A DNA stretch of 6,645 bases from Candidatus Zixiibacteriota bacterium (GCA_030604325.1 JAUVWC010000076.1:1-6645); one strand, 5' to 3'; shown: positions 1 to 6,171, counted from the stretch's first letter. Translations and numbers: made by a program. Notes: a model not told the origin generated them from the letters alone.

Positions 1-260
1 ATGGCTGCCTTGACCAGCCGGGCCCTGCCTAAATACCCCTGCCCGCTCACCACCTCCATCAGATGATCGATGCCACGGTAAATGTCCGGGTCCTGCTCCT
101 TATGCTCTATCTCCTGGGATTCGATGCGGAGCTGGGGCGATTGGTGGAGGGAGACGTGCGCCGCGAAATTCCTGAGGATGATAGATATTGTCTTTCCGAA
201 ATAACCGTCGGACGGGTTTCCCAGCAGTCCGGCCCTGGCATACGCGTGCTGTTCTACCAT
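1..260 (-). CDS. Glucuronokinase-like GHMP kinase, N-terminal part (cut by window edge)
   Basis: The minus strand reads MVEQHAYARAGLLGNPSDGY, continues with FGKTISIILRNFAAHVSL, and stays open to base 1. The stretch ARAGLLGNPSDGYFGKTIS closely resembles the start of plant glucuronokinase and its bacterial relatives in the GHMP kinase superfamily, which phosphorylate the anomeric position of a sugar or sugar acid using ATP. Only 86 codons are visible, so the ATP-binding glycine/serine loop and catalytic residues lie outside the window and the substrate cannot be confirmed. I chose the ATG at 258-260 because the family motif begins within a few residues of it and a modest GGGAAAG ribosome site sits 5 nt upstream. 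The frame is open upstream to the stop at 384-386, and an in-frame GTG at 360-362 with a GGAG upstream is a weaker alternative. It follows the oxidoreductase gene on the same strand after about 120 bp, so it may be the third gene of that operon. No leader is seen, so the protein is probably cytoplasmic. Confidence 0.75.
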   Translation of the reverse strand, partial: MVEQHAYARAGLLGNPSDGYFGKTISIILRNFAAHVSLHQSPQLRIESQEIEHKEQDPDIYRGIDHLMEVVSGQGYLGRARLVKAA

Positions 261-383
261 TAAGACTTTCCCGTGCAACGGTTCGAGAGTGACAGTTTCC
301 CGCCTGTTAACTGGTTCCCGTCCGGAGATTGCTCGCCGGCAACAGCCGGACACGTGGTCCACAGAACGGACTCCGGATGGGAA
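261..383. other. Spacer between oxidoreductase and kinase genes; GC-rich inverted repeats
   Basis: No gene is seen in these 123 bp. They contain GTCCGG/CCGGAC arms (320-325 and 346-351), a smaller nested CCGGC-AACA-GCCGG hairpin (336-349), and GGAC-ACGTG-GTCC (348-360). None is followed by a T-run on the minus strand, so no intrinsic terminator is called, and read-through from the oxidoreductase into the kinase is possible. The repeats could be an internal operator or processing hairpins. Confidence 0.4.
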
Positions 384-1721
384 CTAACTGATGACTACCT
401 CCTGCTTCGCCTCATCGAAGGTCACCCTCTTACCCGTATGCATGGCGGCGATGGTCATACACAGGGCCGTGGAGTGGTTGTAGGCAGCCACGATGTCCGC
501 ATTCGGTCTCTTCCGGTCACGCACACACTCCATCCAGTTGCGCATGTGGGCCACGGTGGCGTCGTCGGTGCCGGTATCGGCGGCGGTCTCCACACCACCC
601 GCCTCGGCGATGCTCATCTCCCGCAACATGTTCCGCTTCATTCCCATTGCGGCAGCCATCGACCGGGTAAGCCCACCCTCCGGCGTAACCCTGTTCGTGG
701 CCAGGTTCAGCATGCCGCCGTTGGAGAAGTAGAGCTCCTTGACCCCTCCGGCCGAATTGGTCTGCCGGGAGGAGTAGATAACCTGGAACCCCCGGGACTC
801 ATCGTCGAGGGGGCCGTAGTCGAAGACCGCAGTCAGCGTATCCCAGTTTCTCCGCCCGTCCTTCCATAGATAGAGACCACCGTTGACCACTGCGCTTCGC
901 GGGTGAGGCAGGCCCGTGAACCAGTGGACCGTATCGATCTGGTGCACCATCCACTGGCCGGGAATCCCGGAGGAATACGGCCAGAAGAGGCGGAATTCGA
1001 GATACTTGCGCGGATCGAACGGCTCGTAGGGCCGGTTTATGAGGTACCGCCGCCAGTCGGTGTCCTCCTCCCGCAGCTCGACCACCAGCCGGGGTCTGCG
1101 CCAGCGTCCCGGCTGGTTCACGTTCCAGGTCATCTCCACTGCGATGATGTCACCAAAGCGGCCCGAGCGGATGAACCTGTCGGCCTGTATATAGTTAGAG
1201 GCGCTGCGGCGCTGCGTGCCGACCTGGACAATCTGGCTGGATTCATGAACCGTACTCAGGGCGTCGCGGGCGTCCTCCATGGTGTTGGCGAACGGCTTCT
1301 CGACGTAGACGTCGCAACCGGCCTCAACCGCCTGGATGCAGTGCCGGGCATGCTGGAAATCGGCCGTGCTGATAATCACGGCGTCCACCTCACCGGTATC
1401 GTACAATTCCTCATTGTTCCGCATGGTCCGGATCCCGCGTCCGGTCCTCCTCCTCACAAACGACACGGCTTCCTGTCGTCGGCGGTTCCATATGTCGGAG
1501 ACGGCCACGATCTCAAAACCGAGCTCTTCCTCATACTGCAGGAATGCCGGGATGAGTGCGCTCCGGGCACGGTCGGAGAAACCGACGACCCCTACCCGCA
1601 CCCGGTCGTTCGAGCCGCGGACCCGCCGGTAGCTGGCCGCCGGCAGGCCCAACGCAATGCCGGCTGTACCGGCTGAAACTGTTCCGATAAAACCACGGCG
1701 CGTGATTTTCTGTTCAGTCAT
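384..1721 (-). CDS. Tat-exported Gfo/Idh/MocA family oxidoreductase (first of two)
   Basis: The 445-residue product is an NAD(P)-dependent sugar or cyclitol oxidoreductase of the Gfo/Idh/MocA family. It opens with a twin-arginine leader (RRGFIG at residues 8-13, then a small-residue hydrophobic stretch to about residue 30), so it is probably exported folded with its cofactor, as known for Zymomonas glucose-fructose oxidoreductase. The Rossmann domain starts near residue 41 (VRVGVVGFSDRAR). The family EKP motif with its catalytic lysine is at 141-143, IVQVGTQRRSA at 164-174, and the likely active-site His260 and Asp263 lie in WMVHQIDTVHW. The C-terminus (AHMRNWMECV, RPNADI, AAYNHS) is typical of family members found beside DUF1080 genes. 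The glycine motif is odd: GFSDRA where GxGxxG/A is usual. The frame extends to a GTG at 1766, but AAGGA 5 nt before the ATG at 1719-1721 and the position of the twin arginine favour the shorter start. It lies 41 bp behind the DUF1080 gene, almost certainly in one operon. The substrate is not determinable. Confidence 0.92.
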   Translation of the reverse strand: MTEQKITRRGFIGTVSAGTAGIALGLPAASYRRVRGSNDRVRVGVVGFSDRARSALIPAFLQYEEELGFEIVAVSDIWNRRRQEAVSFVRRRTGRGIRTMRNNEELYDTGEVDAVIISTADFQHARHCIQAVEAGCDVYVEKPFANTMEDARDALSTVHESSQIVQVGTQRRSASNYIQADRFIRSGRFGDIIAVEMTWNVNQPGRWRRPRLVVELREEDTDWRRYLINRPYEPFDPRKYLEFRLFWPYSSGIPGQWMVHQIDTVHWFTGLPHPRSAVVNGGLYLWKDGRRNWDTLTAVFDYGPLDDESRGFQVIYSSRQTNSAGGVKELYFSNGGMLNLATNRVTPEGGLTRSMAAAMGMKRNMLREMSIAEAGGVETAADTGTDDATVAHMRNWMECVRDRKRPNADIVAAYNHSTALCMTIAAMHTGKRVTFDEAKQEVVIS

Positions 1722-1726
1722 TCCCT

Positions 1727-1731
1727 TCCTT
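1727..1731 (-). promoter_or_regulatory. Ribosome binding site that sets the start of the first oxidoreductase
   Basis: AAGGA (within AAGGAAGGGA) lies 5 nt upstream of the ATG at 1719-1721 on the minus strand. It supports that start over the in-frame GTG at 1764-1766, which would place 15 extra residues before the Tat leader. The GTG overlaps the stop codon of the DUF1080 gene (GTGA), so coupled initiation there cannot be fully excluded. Confidence 0.7.
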
Positions 1732-1762
1732 TCCCGGCAGACAGGATTCCGTAAGGTTACCA

Positions 1763-2614
1763 TCACCTGTAAACCGGTAAATCCACCCCAGGAGGTTCTA
1801 TCTCCCTGATCTTGATATTCCGGTACCAGACCGCATCTGTATGGTCCTGCAGTACAATGTGACCCCTCCTCTTCGCGGCGAAACCCGGGATGTCTCGGTA
1901 TTTACTGGCCGCCAGCAGCCCGTCCATGCGGGGCGTTCCCAGATCATACTCCAGCACCTTCACCCCGTTGAGCCAGTGTTCCCCGTGAAGACCCCTGAAG
2001 ATGATACGTGCCGTATTGAATTCACCCACCGGTTTGAGCGTCTTGCCCACCGGGGCGATCAGGTCATAAAGTCCGGCAGCCGTTCGATTAGGCCCGACTC
2101 TGGCATCGGGATGCCTGTCATCATCTATTATCTGATATTCAAATCCAAGTGCTGCATATATGGGAGGACGGGACGTCGACATTTCTTCAGAGACATTGTA
2201 CTTGATACCGCTGTTACCGGCCCGGCTGATCTTCCATTCCAGACAGAACTCGAAATCCGCGAACGTCTCCACGGTCATGAGGTCGCCTCCCACCAGAGGC
2301 TGCCCATCCGCTTGCCGTGGCACATCTGCGCTGGGCACCTTTTTGATGGCGCCCTCCTCGATGATCCAGTGACCCTGGGGGATGGTGTCGCGGCCGAGAC
2401 CACGCCAGCCGTCAAAAGTTTTCCCGTCAAACAGCAATATCCAGCCCTCAGCCCTCTGCACCTGTGTGAGAGTGTTCAGCCCCACCTCCCCCGCAGGAGG
2501 GCCGGTTTCCTGATCATGTTGGCGGGGCAGCGATACCAGTGCGAGAAAGATGACAGGAAGAACCAACAGATGTGATTTTCCTGCAGGACCGTCTCTCAGG
2601 TAATTATCATGCAT
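1763..2614 (-). CDS. Exported DUF1080 (3-keto-disaccharide hydrolase family) protein
   Basis: The 283-residue product has one DUF1080 domain (3-keto-disaccharide hydrolase family, jelly-roll fold) from about residue 57 to 272. Family landmarks in order are GWILLFDGKTFDGW (57-70), DFEFCLEWKIS with GNSGI (120-137), FEYQIIDDDRHPDA (158-171), GLYDL (181-185), GEFNTARI (197-204), HWLNGVKVLEY (213-223) and GHIVLQDHTDAVWYRNIKI (251-269). Characterised relatives cleave or eliminate the aglycone from 3-keto-glycosides; which of the two this one does cannot be read from sequence. Residues 14-30 (SHLLVLPVIFLALVSLP) form a hydrophobic segment without a lipobox cysteine or a clear AxA site, so it is either a Sec signal peptide or an N-terminal membrane anchor. 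The ATG start has a strong AAAGGAGG 9 nt upstream. It is the first gene of a minus-strand operon and is divergent from the second oxidoreductase. Its stop overlaps a GTG in the frame of the next gene. Confidence 0.9.
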   Translation of the reverse strand: MHDNYLRDGPAGKSHLLVLPVIFLALVSLPRQHDQETGPPAGEVGLNTLTQVQRAEGWILLFDGKTFDGWRGLGRDTIPQGHWIIEEGAIKKVPSADVPRQADGQPLVGGDLMTVETFADFEFCLEWKISRAGNSGIKYNVSEEMSTSRPPIYAALGFEYQIIDDDRHPDARVGPNRTAAGLYDLIAPVGKTLKPVGEFNTARIIFRGLHGEHWLNGVKVLEYDLGTPRMDGLLAASKYRDIPGFAAKRRGHIVLQDHTDAVWYRNIKIREIEPPGVDLPVYR

Positions 2615-2623
2615 GACGCAAAA

Positions 2624-2631
2624 CCTCCTTT
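2624..2631 (-). promoter_or_regulatory. Strong ribosome binding site of the DUF1080 gene
   Basis: AAAGGAGG on the minus strand sits 9 nt before the ATG at 2612-2614. This near-perfect Shine-Dalgarno fixes the start and argues against a Bacteroidota host, where such sites are rare. Confidence 0.8.
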
Positions 2632-2644
2632 ACCATTAACCTTG

Positions 2645-2650
2645 TATAGT
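2645..2650 (+). promoter_or_regulatory. Candidate -10 box for the plus-strand operon, overlapping the minus-strand -10
   Basis: TATAGT (5 of 6 matches to TATAAT) lies 35 bp before the ATG at 2685, and the same bases read on the other strand give the TACTAT box. No convincing -35 hexamer is found 16-18 bp upstream, so the plus-strand promoter is a weaker call. A shared, nearly symmetric -10 would make this a bidirectional promoter. Confidence 0.3.
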
Positions 2651-2674
2651 ATCCGCATTTGGATTCCCTGCCAA
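2646..2674 (-). promoter_or_regulatory. Sigma70-type promoter candidate for the DUF1080 operon
   Basis: On the minus strand a -35 box TTGGCA (2669-2674, 5 of 6 consensus bases) is followed by a 17-bp spacer and a -10 box TACTAT (2646-2651, 4 of 6). Transcription would start near 2639, leaving about 25 nt of leader that carries the AAAGGAGG site. The -35 box overlaps the ribosome site of the divergent gene. This is pattern-based only, and the host's sigma-factor preference is unknown. Confidence 0.45.
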
Positions 2675-2679
2675 AGGAG
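2673..2679 (+). promoter_or_regulatory. Ribosome binding site of the second oxidoreductase
   Basis: AAAGGAG lies 5 nt upstream of the ATG at 2685 and supports that start. Its first bases belong to the right arm of the TTTGG-N8-CCAAA inverted repeat at 2658-2675, so the leader mRNA could partly pair over it. Confidence 0.75.
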
Positions 2680-2684
2680 ATGAC

Positions 2685-4034
2685 ATGAAGAAAATGTTGC
2701 GGCGGGAGTTCCTGGAGAGCTCCAGCATGGCATTTGCCGGAACCACAGCTCTAGTTGCCGGCTTTGAACCGATTGTTGAAGCAGTGACCGTTCGCAGAAG
2801 AGTCAGTCCCAATGAAAGAATAAACGTTGCCCTTGTCGGCTGCGGTGACATGGGCAAGACAAATCTCCGCGACTTCCTCCGCATACCCGAGGTCGAATGT
2901 CCAGCCATCGCCGATGTGGATGAAGAACGCCTGGAGGAGGGTCTGCGGATTGTGCAGGAGACGAGGGGCAACACACCGGAAGGATATAGAGATTTCCGGA
3001 GGATCATGGACCGGGAGGACATCGACGCCGTAATCGTGGCTACCCCTGACCACTGGCACGCGCTGCCGACCATCTATGCCTGCCAGACCGGCAAAGATGT
3101 CTACGTGGAGAAACCGCTGGCGACGACGATAGAAGAGGGGCGCGCCATGGTGGCAGCGGCCCGGCGATACGGCCGCATCGTACAGGTCGGCACACAGCAG
3201 CGCAGCGCCGGCCACTTCCGGGATGCGGTGACGTTTGTCCGCAGCGGAAAGCTGGGGCGGATCCGAATGGTGCGTGCCTGGACCTACCTGGACTGGAAGG
3301 GCGACATTGGAAATCCGCCCGATGGGGACCCTCCACCACACGTCGACTACGATCTCTGGCTCGGTCCCGCTCAGAAACGCCCGTTCAATCCCATGAGGTT
3401 TCATCACAATTTCCGCTGGTTCTGGGATTACTCCGGCGGCCTGATGACCGACTGGGGTGCACACATGGTGGATGTGGTGATGTGGGCGCTGGACGAGGAT
3501 CCCGTCGGGGCGATGGCCATCGGCGGGAAATACGGCTTCCCGGACGACATCAGGGAAACGCCGGACACGCAGCAGTCAATCGTGGAGTATCCGAGCTTCA
3601 CCGTGCTGTGGGAGCACATGATCGGCTGCGGTATCGGCCCCTGGCAGCGCGAGCACGGCGTGGAATTCCATGGGGAGAACGGAATCCTCGTCGTGGACAG
3701 GGGAGGTTGGGAGGTTCATTCCGAAACGGACAGGTTCAGGCAACCGGAACGTGTGCTGCGCATGACACCCACGCCGCGTCAGGCCGGCTCAAGTGACTAT
3801 CACTTCACGCACGTGCAGAATTTCATCGACTGCATGGCCTCGCGCCAGAGGCCGGTGGCGGACGTCGAAATCGGACACAGGTCCGCCATCGCCTGCCACC
3901 TGGCCAACATCGCGGTGCGCCTGCGCCGCTACTTCCGCTGGGACGGGGCCGGAGAACAGATCATTGGTGATGCAGAGGGACAGGCCCTCGTCGGCAGGAC
4001 CTATCGCCCGCCGTGGGTGCTTCCCAAGGTATAA
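2685..4034 (+). CDS. Tat-exported Gfo/Idh/MocA family oxidoreductase (second of two)
   Basis: This 449-residue Gfo/Idh/MocA oxidoreductase has a twin-arginine leader (RREFLESSSMAFAG at 6-19, followed by a small-residue hydrophobic stretch). The Rossmann fold begins near residue 46, with a canonical dinucleotide motif GCGDMG (52-57), then ATPDHWHA (119-126) and EKPLATT (142-148) with the family lysine at 143. IVQVGTQQRSA follows at 165-175. The substrate-side motif DWGAHMVD (256-263) supplies the likely catalytic His260 and Asp263. The length and motif spacing are those of the exported sub-group common in Planctomycetota and similar phyla. It is a paralogue of the first oxidoreductase but better conserved at the cofactor site, so the two probably do different steps, for example C3 oxidation of the glycoside and reduction of the 3-keto sugar; which does which is not decidable here. 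It heads the plus-strand operon, 27 bp before the TIM-barrel gene. Confidence 0.93.
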   Translation: MKKMLRREFLESSSMAFAGTTALVAGFEPIVEAVTVRRRVSPNERINVALVGCGDMGKTNLRDFLRIPEVECPAIADVDEERLEEGLRIVQETRGNTPEGYRDFRRIMDREDIDAVIVATPDHWHALPTIYACQTGKDVYVEKPLATTIEEGRAMVAAARRYGRIVQVGTQQRSAGHFRDAVTFVRSGKLGRIRMVRAWTYLDWKGDIGNPPDGDPPPHVDYDLWLGPAQKRPFNPMRFHHNFRWFWDYSGGLMTDWGAHMVDVVMWALDEDPVGAMAIGGKYGFPDDIRETPDTQQSIVEYPSFTVLWEHMIGCGIGPWQREHGVEFHGENGILVVDRGGWEVHSETDRFRQPERVLRMTPTPRQAGSSDYHFTHVQNFIDCMASRQRPVADVEIGHRSAIACHLANIAVRLRRYFRWDGAGEQIIGDAEGQALVGRTYRPPWVLPKV

Positions 4035-4046
4035 TCTCCAGCGGCC

Positions 4047-4052
4047 AGGAGG
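4047..4052 (+). promoter_or_regulatory. Ribosome binding site of the isomerase-like gene
   Basis: AGGAGG lies 9 nt upstream of the ATG at 4062, inside the 27-bp gap after the oxidoreductase stop. The gap contains no terminator, which supports co-transcription of the two genes. Confidence 0.75.
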
Positions 4053-4061
4053 ACGATTACT

Positions 4062-4913
4062 ATGGAGAGAACGACAAGAAGGGATTTTGTCAAATTGGCC
4101 GGCATGGGGCTGGCGGGCGCATCCCTGCCCCGCCGCATGGAGGCCAAACCGGAAGGTCAGCAGACCAGAGCAGGACGCGCCCATGAACGGCTGAACCTGG
4201 GTATGGCCTCTTATACGTTCCGTAGCTTCGGCCTGGAAGAAACACTGGCCATGACCAGGAGGCTGGGACTGGAAAGAATTTCCTTCAAGAGTTTCCACCT
4301 GCCCCTGGAGAGCACCCAGGAGGAGATAAAAGCCGTGGCCACAAAGGTCGGAGACGCGGGGCTCGAGCTCTACGGCTGCGGCGTGGTCTACATGACAAAT
4401 GAGGATGAAGTGCACCGCGCATTCGACTACGCCAAAGCCGGAGGGATGAAAATCATCATCGGGGTTCCCAACCACGAACTCCTTGATCTCGTGAACAGGA
4501 AGGTCCAGGAATTCGATATCCGGCTGGCCATTCACAACCACGGCCCGGGGGACCGGCTCTATCCCACCCCGGAGAGCGCCTATCGAAGGATCAAGGACCT
4601 GGATCCCCGCATGGGGTTATGCCTCGATATCGGGCACACCCAGCGTGCGGGTGTGAACCCCGCCGAGTCGGCAGAAATGTTCGCCGCCCGGCTGCATGAT
4701 GTGCACATCAAGGATGTTTCAGCCCCGTCCCGCGAAGGGAGCACGGTGGAAATCGGTCGGGGTGTCATTGACATCCCGAGATTCCTGCGCACACTGCTCA
4801 GACTGAATTACACCGGTACGGTGGCCTTTGAATTCGAGAAGGATGCCGATGACCCGCTTCCCGGCGTGGCGGAATCGATAGGCTATGTTAAAGGAGTCTT
4901 ATCTGTTATTTGA
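4062..4913 (+). CDS. Tat-exported sugar isomerase/epimerase-like TIM-barrel protein
   Basis: The 283-residue product is a xylose-isomerase-like TIM barrel (AP endonuclease family 2 / sugar phosphate isomerase-epimerase fold) preceded by a twin-arginine leader (TRRDFVKLAGMGLAGASL, 5-22). The barrel runs from LGMASYTFRSF (46-56) to the C-terminus. Landmarks are AIHNHGPGD (156-164), GLCLDIGHTQRAGVNP (185-200), RLHDVHIKDV (210-219), VEIGRGVIDIPRFL (229-242) and AFEFEKDADDPLPGVAESIGY (255-275, in parts). Probable divalent-metal ligands from family comparison are Asp189, His215 and Glu257 or Glu259, with His158 or His160 nearby. This subtype recurs beside DUF1080 and Gfo/Idh genes, and in the known 3-keto-glycoside route a member is thought to hydrate or isomerise the elimination product. 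Substrate and reaction here are inferred from context. The leader is short and lacks a clean AxA site, so export is likely but processing is uncertain. It ends 15 bp from the convergent aminotransferase gene. Confidence 0.88.
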   Translation: MERTTRRDFVKLAGMGLAGASLPRRMEAKPEGQQTRAGRAHERLNLGMASYTFRSFGLEETLAMTRRLGLERISFKSFHLPLESTQEEIKAVATKVGDAGLELYGCGVVYMTNEDEVHRAFDYAKAGGMKIIIGVPNHELLDLVNRKVQEFDIRLAIHNHGPGDRLYPTPESAYRRIKDLDPRMGLCLDIGHTQRAGVNPAESAEMFAARLHDVHIKDVSAPSREGSTVEIGRGVIDIPRFLRTLLRLNYTGTVAFEFEKDADDPLPGVAESIGYVKGVLSVI

Positions 4914-4928
4914 ACACGCGCCGGTAAC

Positions 4929-6119
4929 TTATAGGCCCAGTTTCCCTACCGCCTCCTCAAGGCGCTGAACGGCCCGCTCCAGGTCCTCCATCGACGCCGC
5001 ATAAGAGACGCGCACAAAACCCTCCGCTCCAAATACATCGCCCGGTACTAGGGCAACCTTGGCCTCTTCCAGCAGCCATAAAGAGACATCATTGCTTCCA
5101 TCTGCATCGGGAAGCGCCTCTACCAGCTCGGTCACTCCCACCAGGAGATAGAATGCTCCCTGTGGAGGAACTTCGACACTCAACCCAGGGATTCCCGATA
5201 TCGCGTCCAGGAGAAAATCACGGCGCTTCCGGAATTCCTGACGCATCTCTTCGACGACCTGCTGGTCACCGGTCATGGCCGCGAGCGCAGCAGCCTGCGA
5301 CAGCGCGCTCGGGTGGTGAGTGGCCTGTCCCTGGAAAGCTATAACCTTTTTAATCCACGGCTCCGGGCCGGCCAGGTAGCCAATCCGCCACCCCGGCATG
5401 GCGTATGTCTTGGAGAAACCACCCACTACCGCGGTCAGCTCCCCTGCTTTATCCGATACAACTGCCGGAGAGAGGTAGGGTCCGCCCTCGTAGATGATCA
5501 TATCGTAGACTTCGTCGCTCACGATGGCGCACTCGGCCCCTACGCATATCTCCGTGAGTTCCCGAACCTCGTCGGCCGTGTAGAAGGCCCCGCTGGGGTT
5601 GGAGGGGTTGTTGAAGATGATGCACCGTGTCTTCGGAGTGAGTGCCTCACGAATCTGCTCCGGGGTGACCTTGAATCCCCTGGAACTCTCACCGACGACA
5701 ATGCGCCCAATCCCTCCGAGCAGCTCGACCTGGGCGGTATAGGTCACCCAATAAGGGGCCAGCACGATCACCTCATCCCCGGGATCGATCAGCGCCGCAA
5801 GTGCATTGAATAGTGCCTGCTTCGCGCCGTTGGAGAAAATGACCTGATTGGCACTGACGTGAAGTCCCTTGGTGCGCTCGAGGTACTCCACCAGTGCCTC
5901 CCGCGCCTCGAGGGAGCCGGGAGTCGGACCATAGCGGGTCACCCCTTCGAATGCTTCGCGCGCGACCGCCTCCCTGACATGCCGGGGAGGAGCAAAATCA
6001 GGTTCCCCCGCCGCCAGGACGATCAAGTCGTGGCCGGCTTGCTTGAGTGTTCTGGCCTTCTCGGTGAACGCCACCGTGGCCGACGGTTTGAGCGAGTTCA
6101 GTCTGTTCGAAATATGCAT
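4929..6119 (-). CDS. PLP-dependent class I aminotransferase (aspartate/prephenate type)
   Basis: The 396-residue product is a cytoplasmic fold-type I aminotransferase of the bacterial 1b aspartate aminotransferase group. It transfers the amino group of aspartate or glutamate to a 2-oxo acid; members of this group also act on prephenate. Visible motifs are AAGEPDF (36-42), SNGAKQALFNAL (96-107) with the group-typical Lys100, APYWVTY (121-127), NNPSNPSGA (170-178) with cofactor-site Asn174, SDEVYD (201-206) with Asp202 facing the PLP ring nitrogen, GGFSKTYAMPGWRIGY (233-248) with the Schiff-base Lys237, and RVSYA (370-374) with the substrate-carboxylate arginine. The length is normal and no key residue is missing. 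The ATG at 6117-6119 is chosen because AAGGGG lies 5 nt upstream and MHISNRLNSLKPSAT is the usual family start; the upstream in-frame GTG at 6141-6143 has no ribosome site. It is convergent with the sugar locus and is probably transcribed on its own. Confidence 0.95.
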   Translation of the reverse strand: MHISNRLNSLKPSATVAFTEKARTLKQAGHDLIVLAAGEPDFAPPRHVREAVAREAFEGVTRYGPTPGSLEAREALVEYLERTKGLHVSANQVIFSNGAKQALFNALAALIDPGDEVIVLAPYWVTYTAQVELLGGIGRIVVGESSRGFKVTPEQIREALTPKTRCIIFNNPSNPSGAFYTADEVRELTEICVGAECAIVSDEVYDMIIYEGGPYLSPAVVSDKAGELTAVVGGFSKTYAMPGWRIGYLAGPEPWIKKVIAFQGQATHHPSALSQAAALAAMTGDQQVVEEMRQEFRKRRDFLLDAISGIPGLSVEVPPQGAFYLLVGVTELVEALPDADGSNDVSLWLLEEAKVALVPGDVFGAEGFVRVSYAASMEDLERAVQRLEEAVGKLGL

Positions 6120-6171
6120 CGGCGCCCCTTCGGAACTCTGCACAGGAAGACAAGAAGTTTACATAGCTCTA

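Noticed and set aside
63..263. Plus-strand open frame of 66 codons at the left edge
   Set aside because: The minus strand over the same bases encodes a clear glucuronokinase-like N-terminus; the plus-strand reading has no family-like features.
903..1676. Long plus-strand open frame (257 codons) inside the first oxidoreductase
   Set aside because: Antisense to a well-supported Gfo/Idh gene; Pro/Arg/Gly-rich product with no recognisable motif, as expected from a GC-rich complement.
1841..2575. Plus-strand open frame (244 codons) opposite DUF1080
   Set aside because: Antisense shadow of a strongly supported DUF1080 gene.
2751..3464. Minus-strand open frame (237 codons) inside the second oxidoreductase
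   Set aside because: The plus strand carries all Gfo/Idh motifs and a ribosome site; the minus reading has no domain.
3789..4541. Minus-strand open frame (250 codons) spanning two plus-strand genes
   Set aside because: It crosses the junction of two real genes and shows no motif or ribosome site of note.
4914..4928. Bidirectional terminator between the convergent genes
   Set aside because: The gap is 15 bp and contains no stem-loop or T-run that I can see.
6120..6143. Longer aminotransferase with a GTG start at 6141-6143
   Set aside because: No Shine-Dalgarno before the GTG, and the eight extra residues precede the normal family start, which has its own ribosome site.
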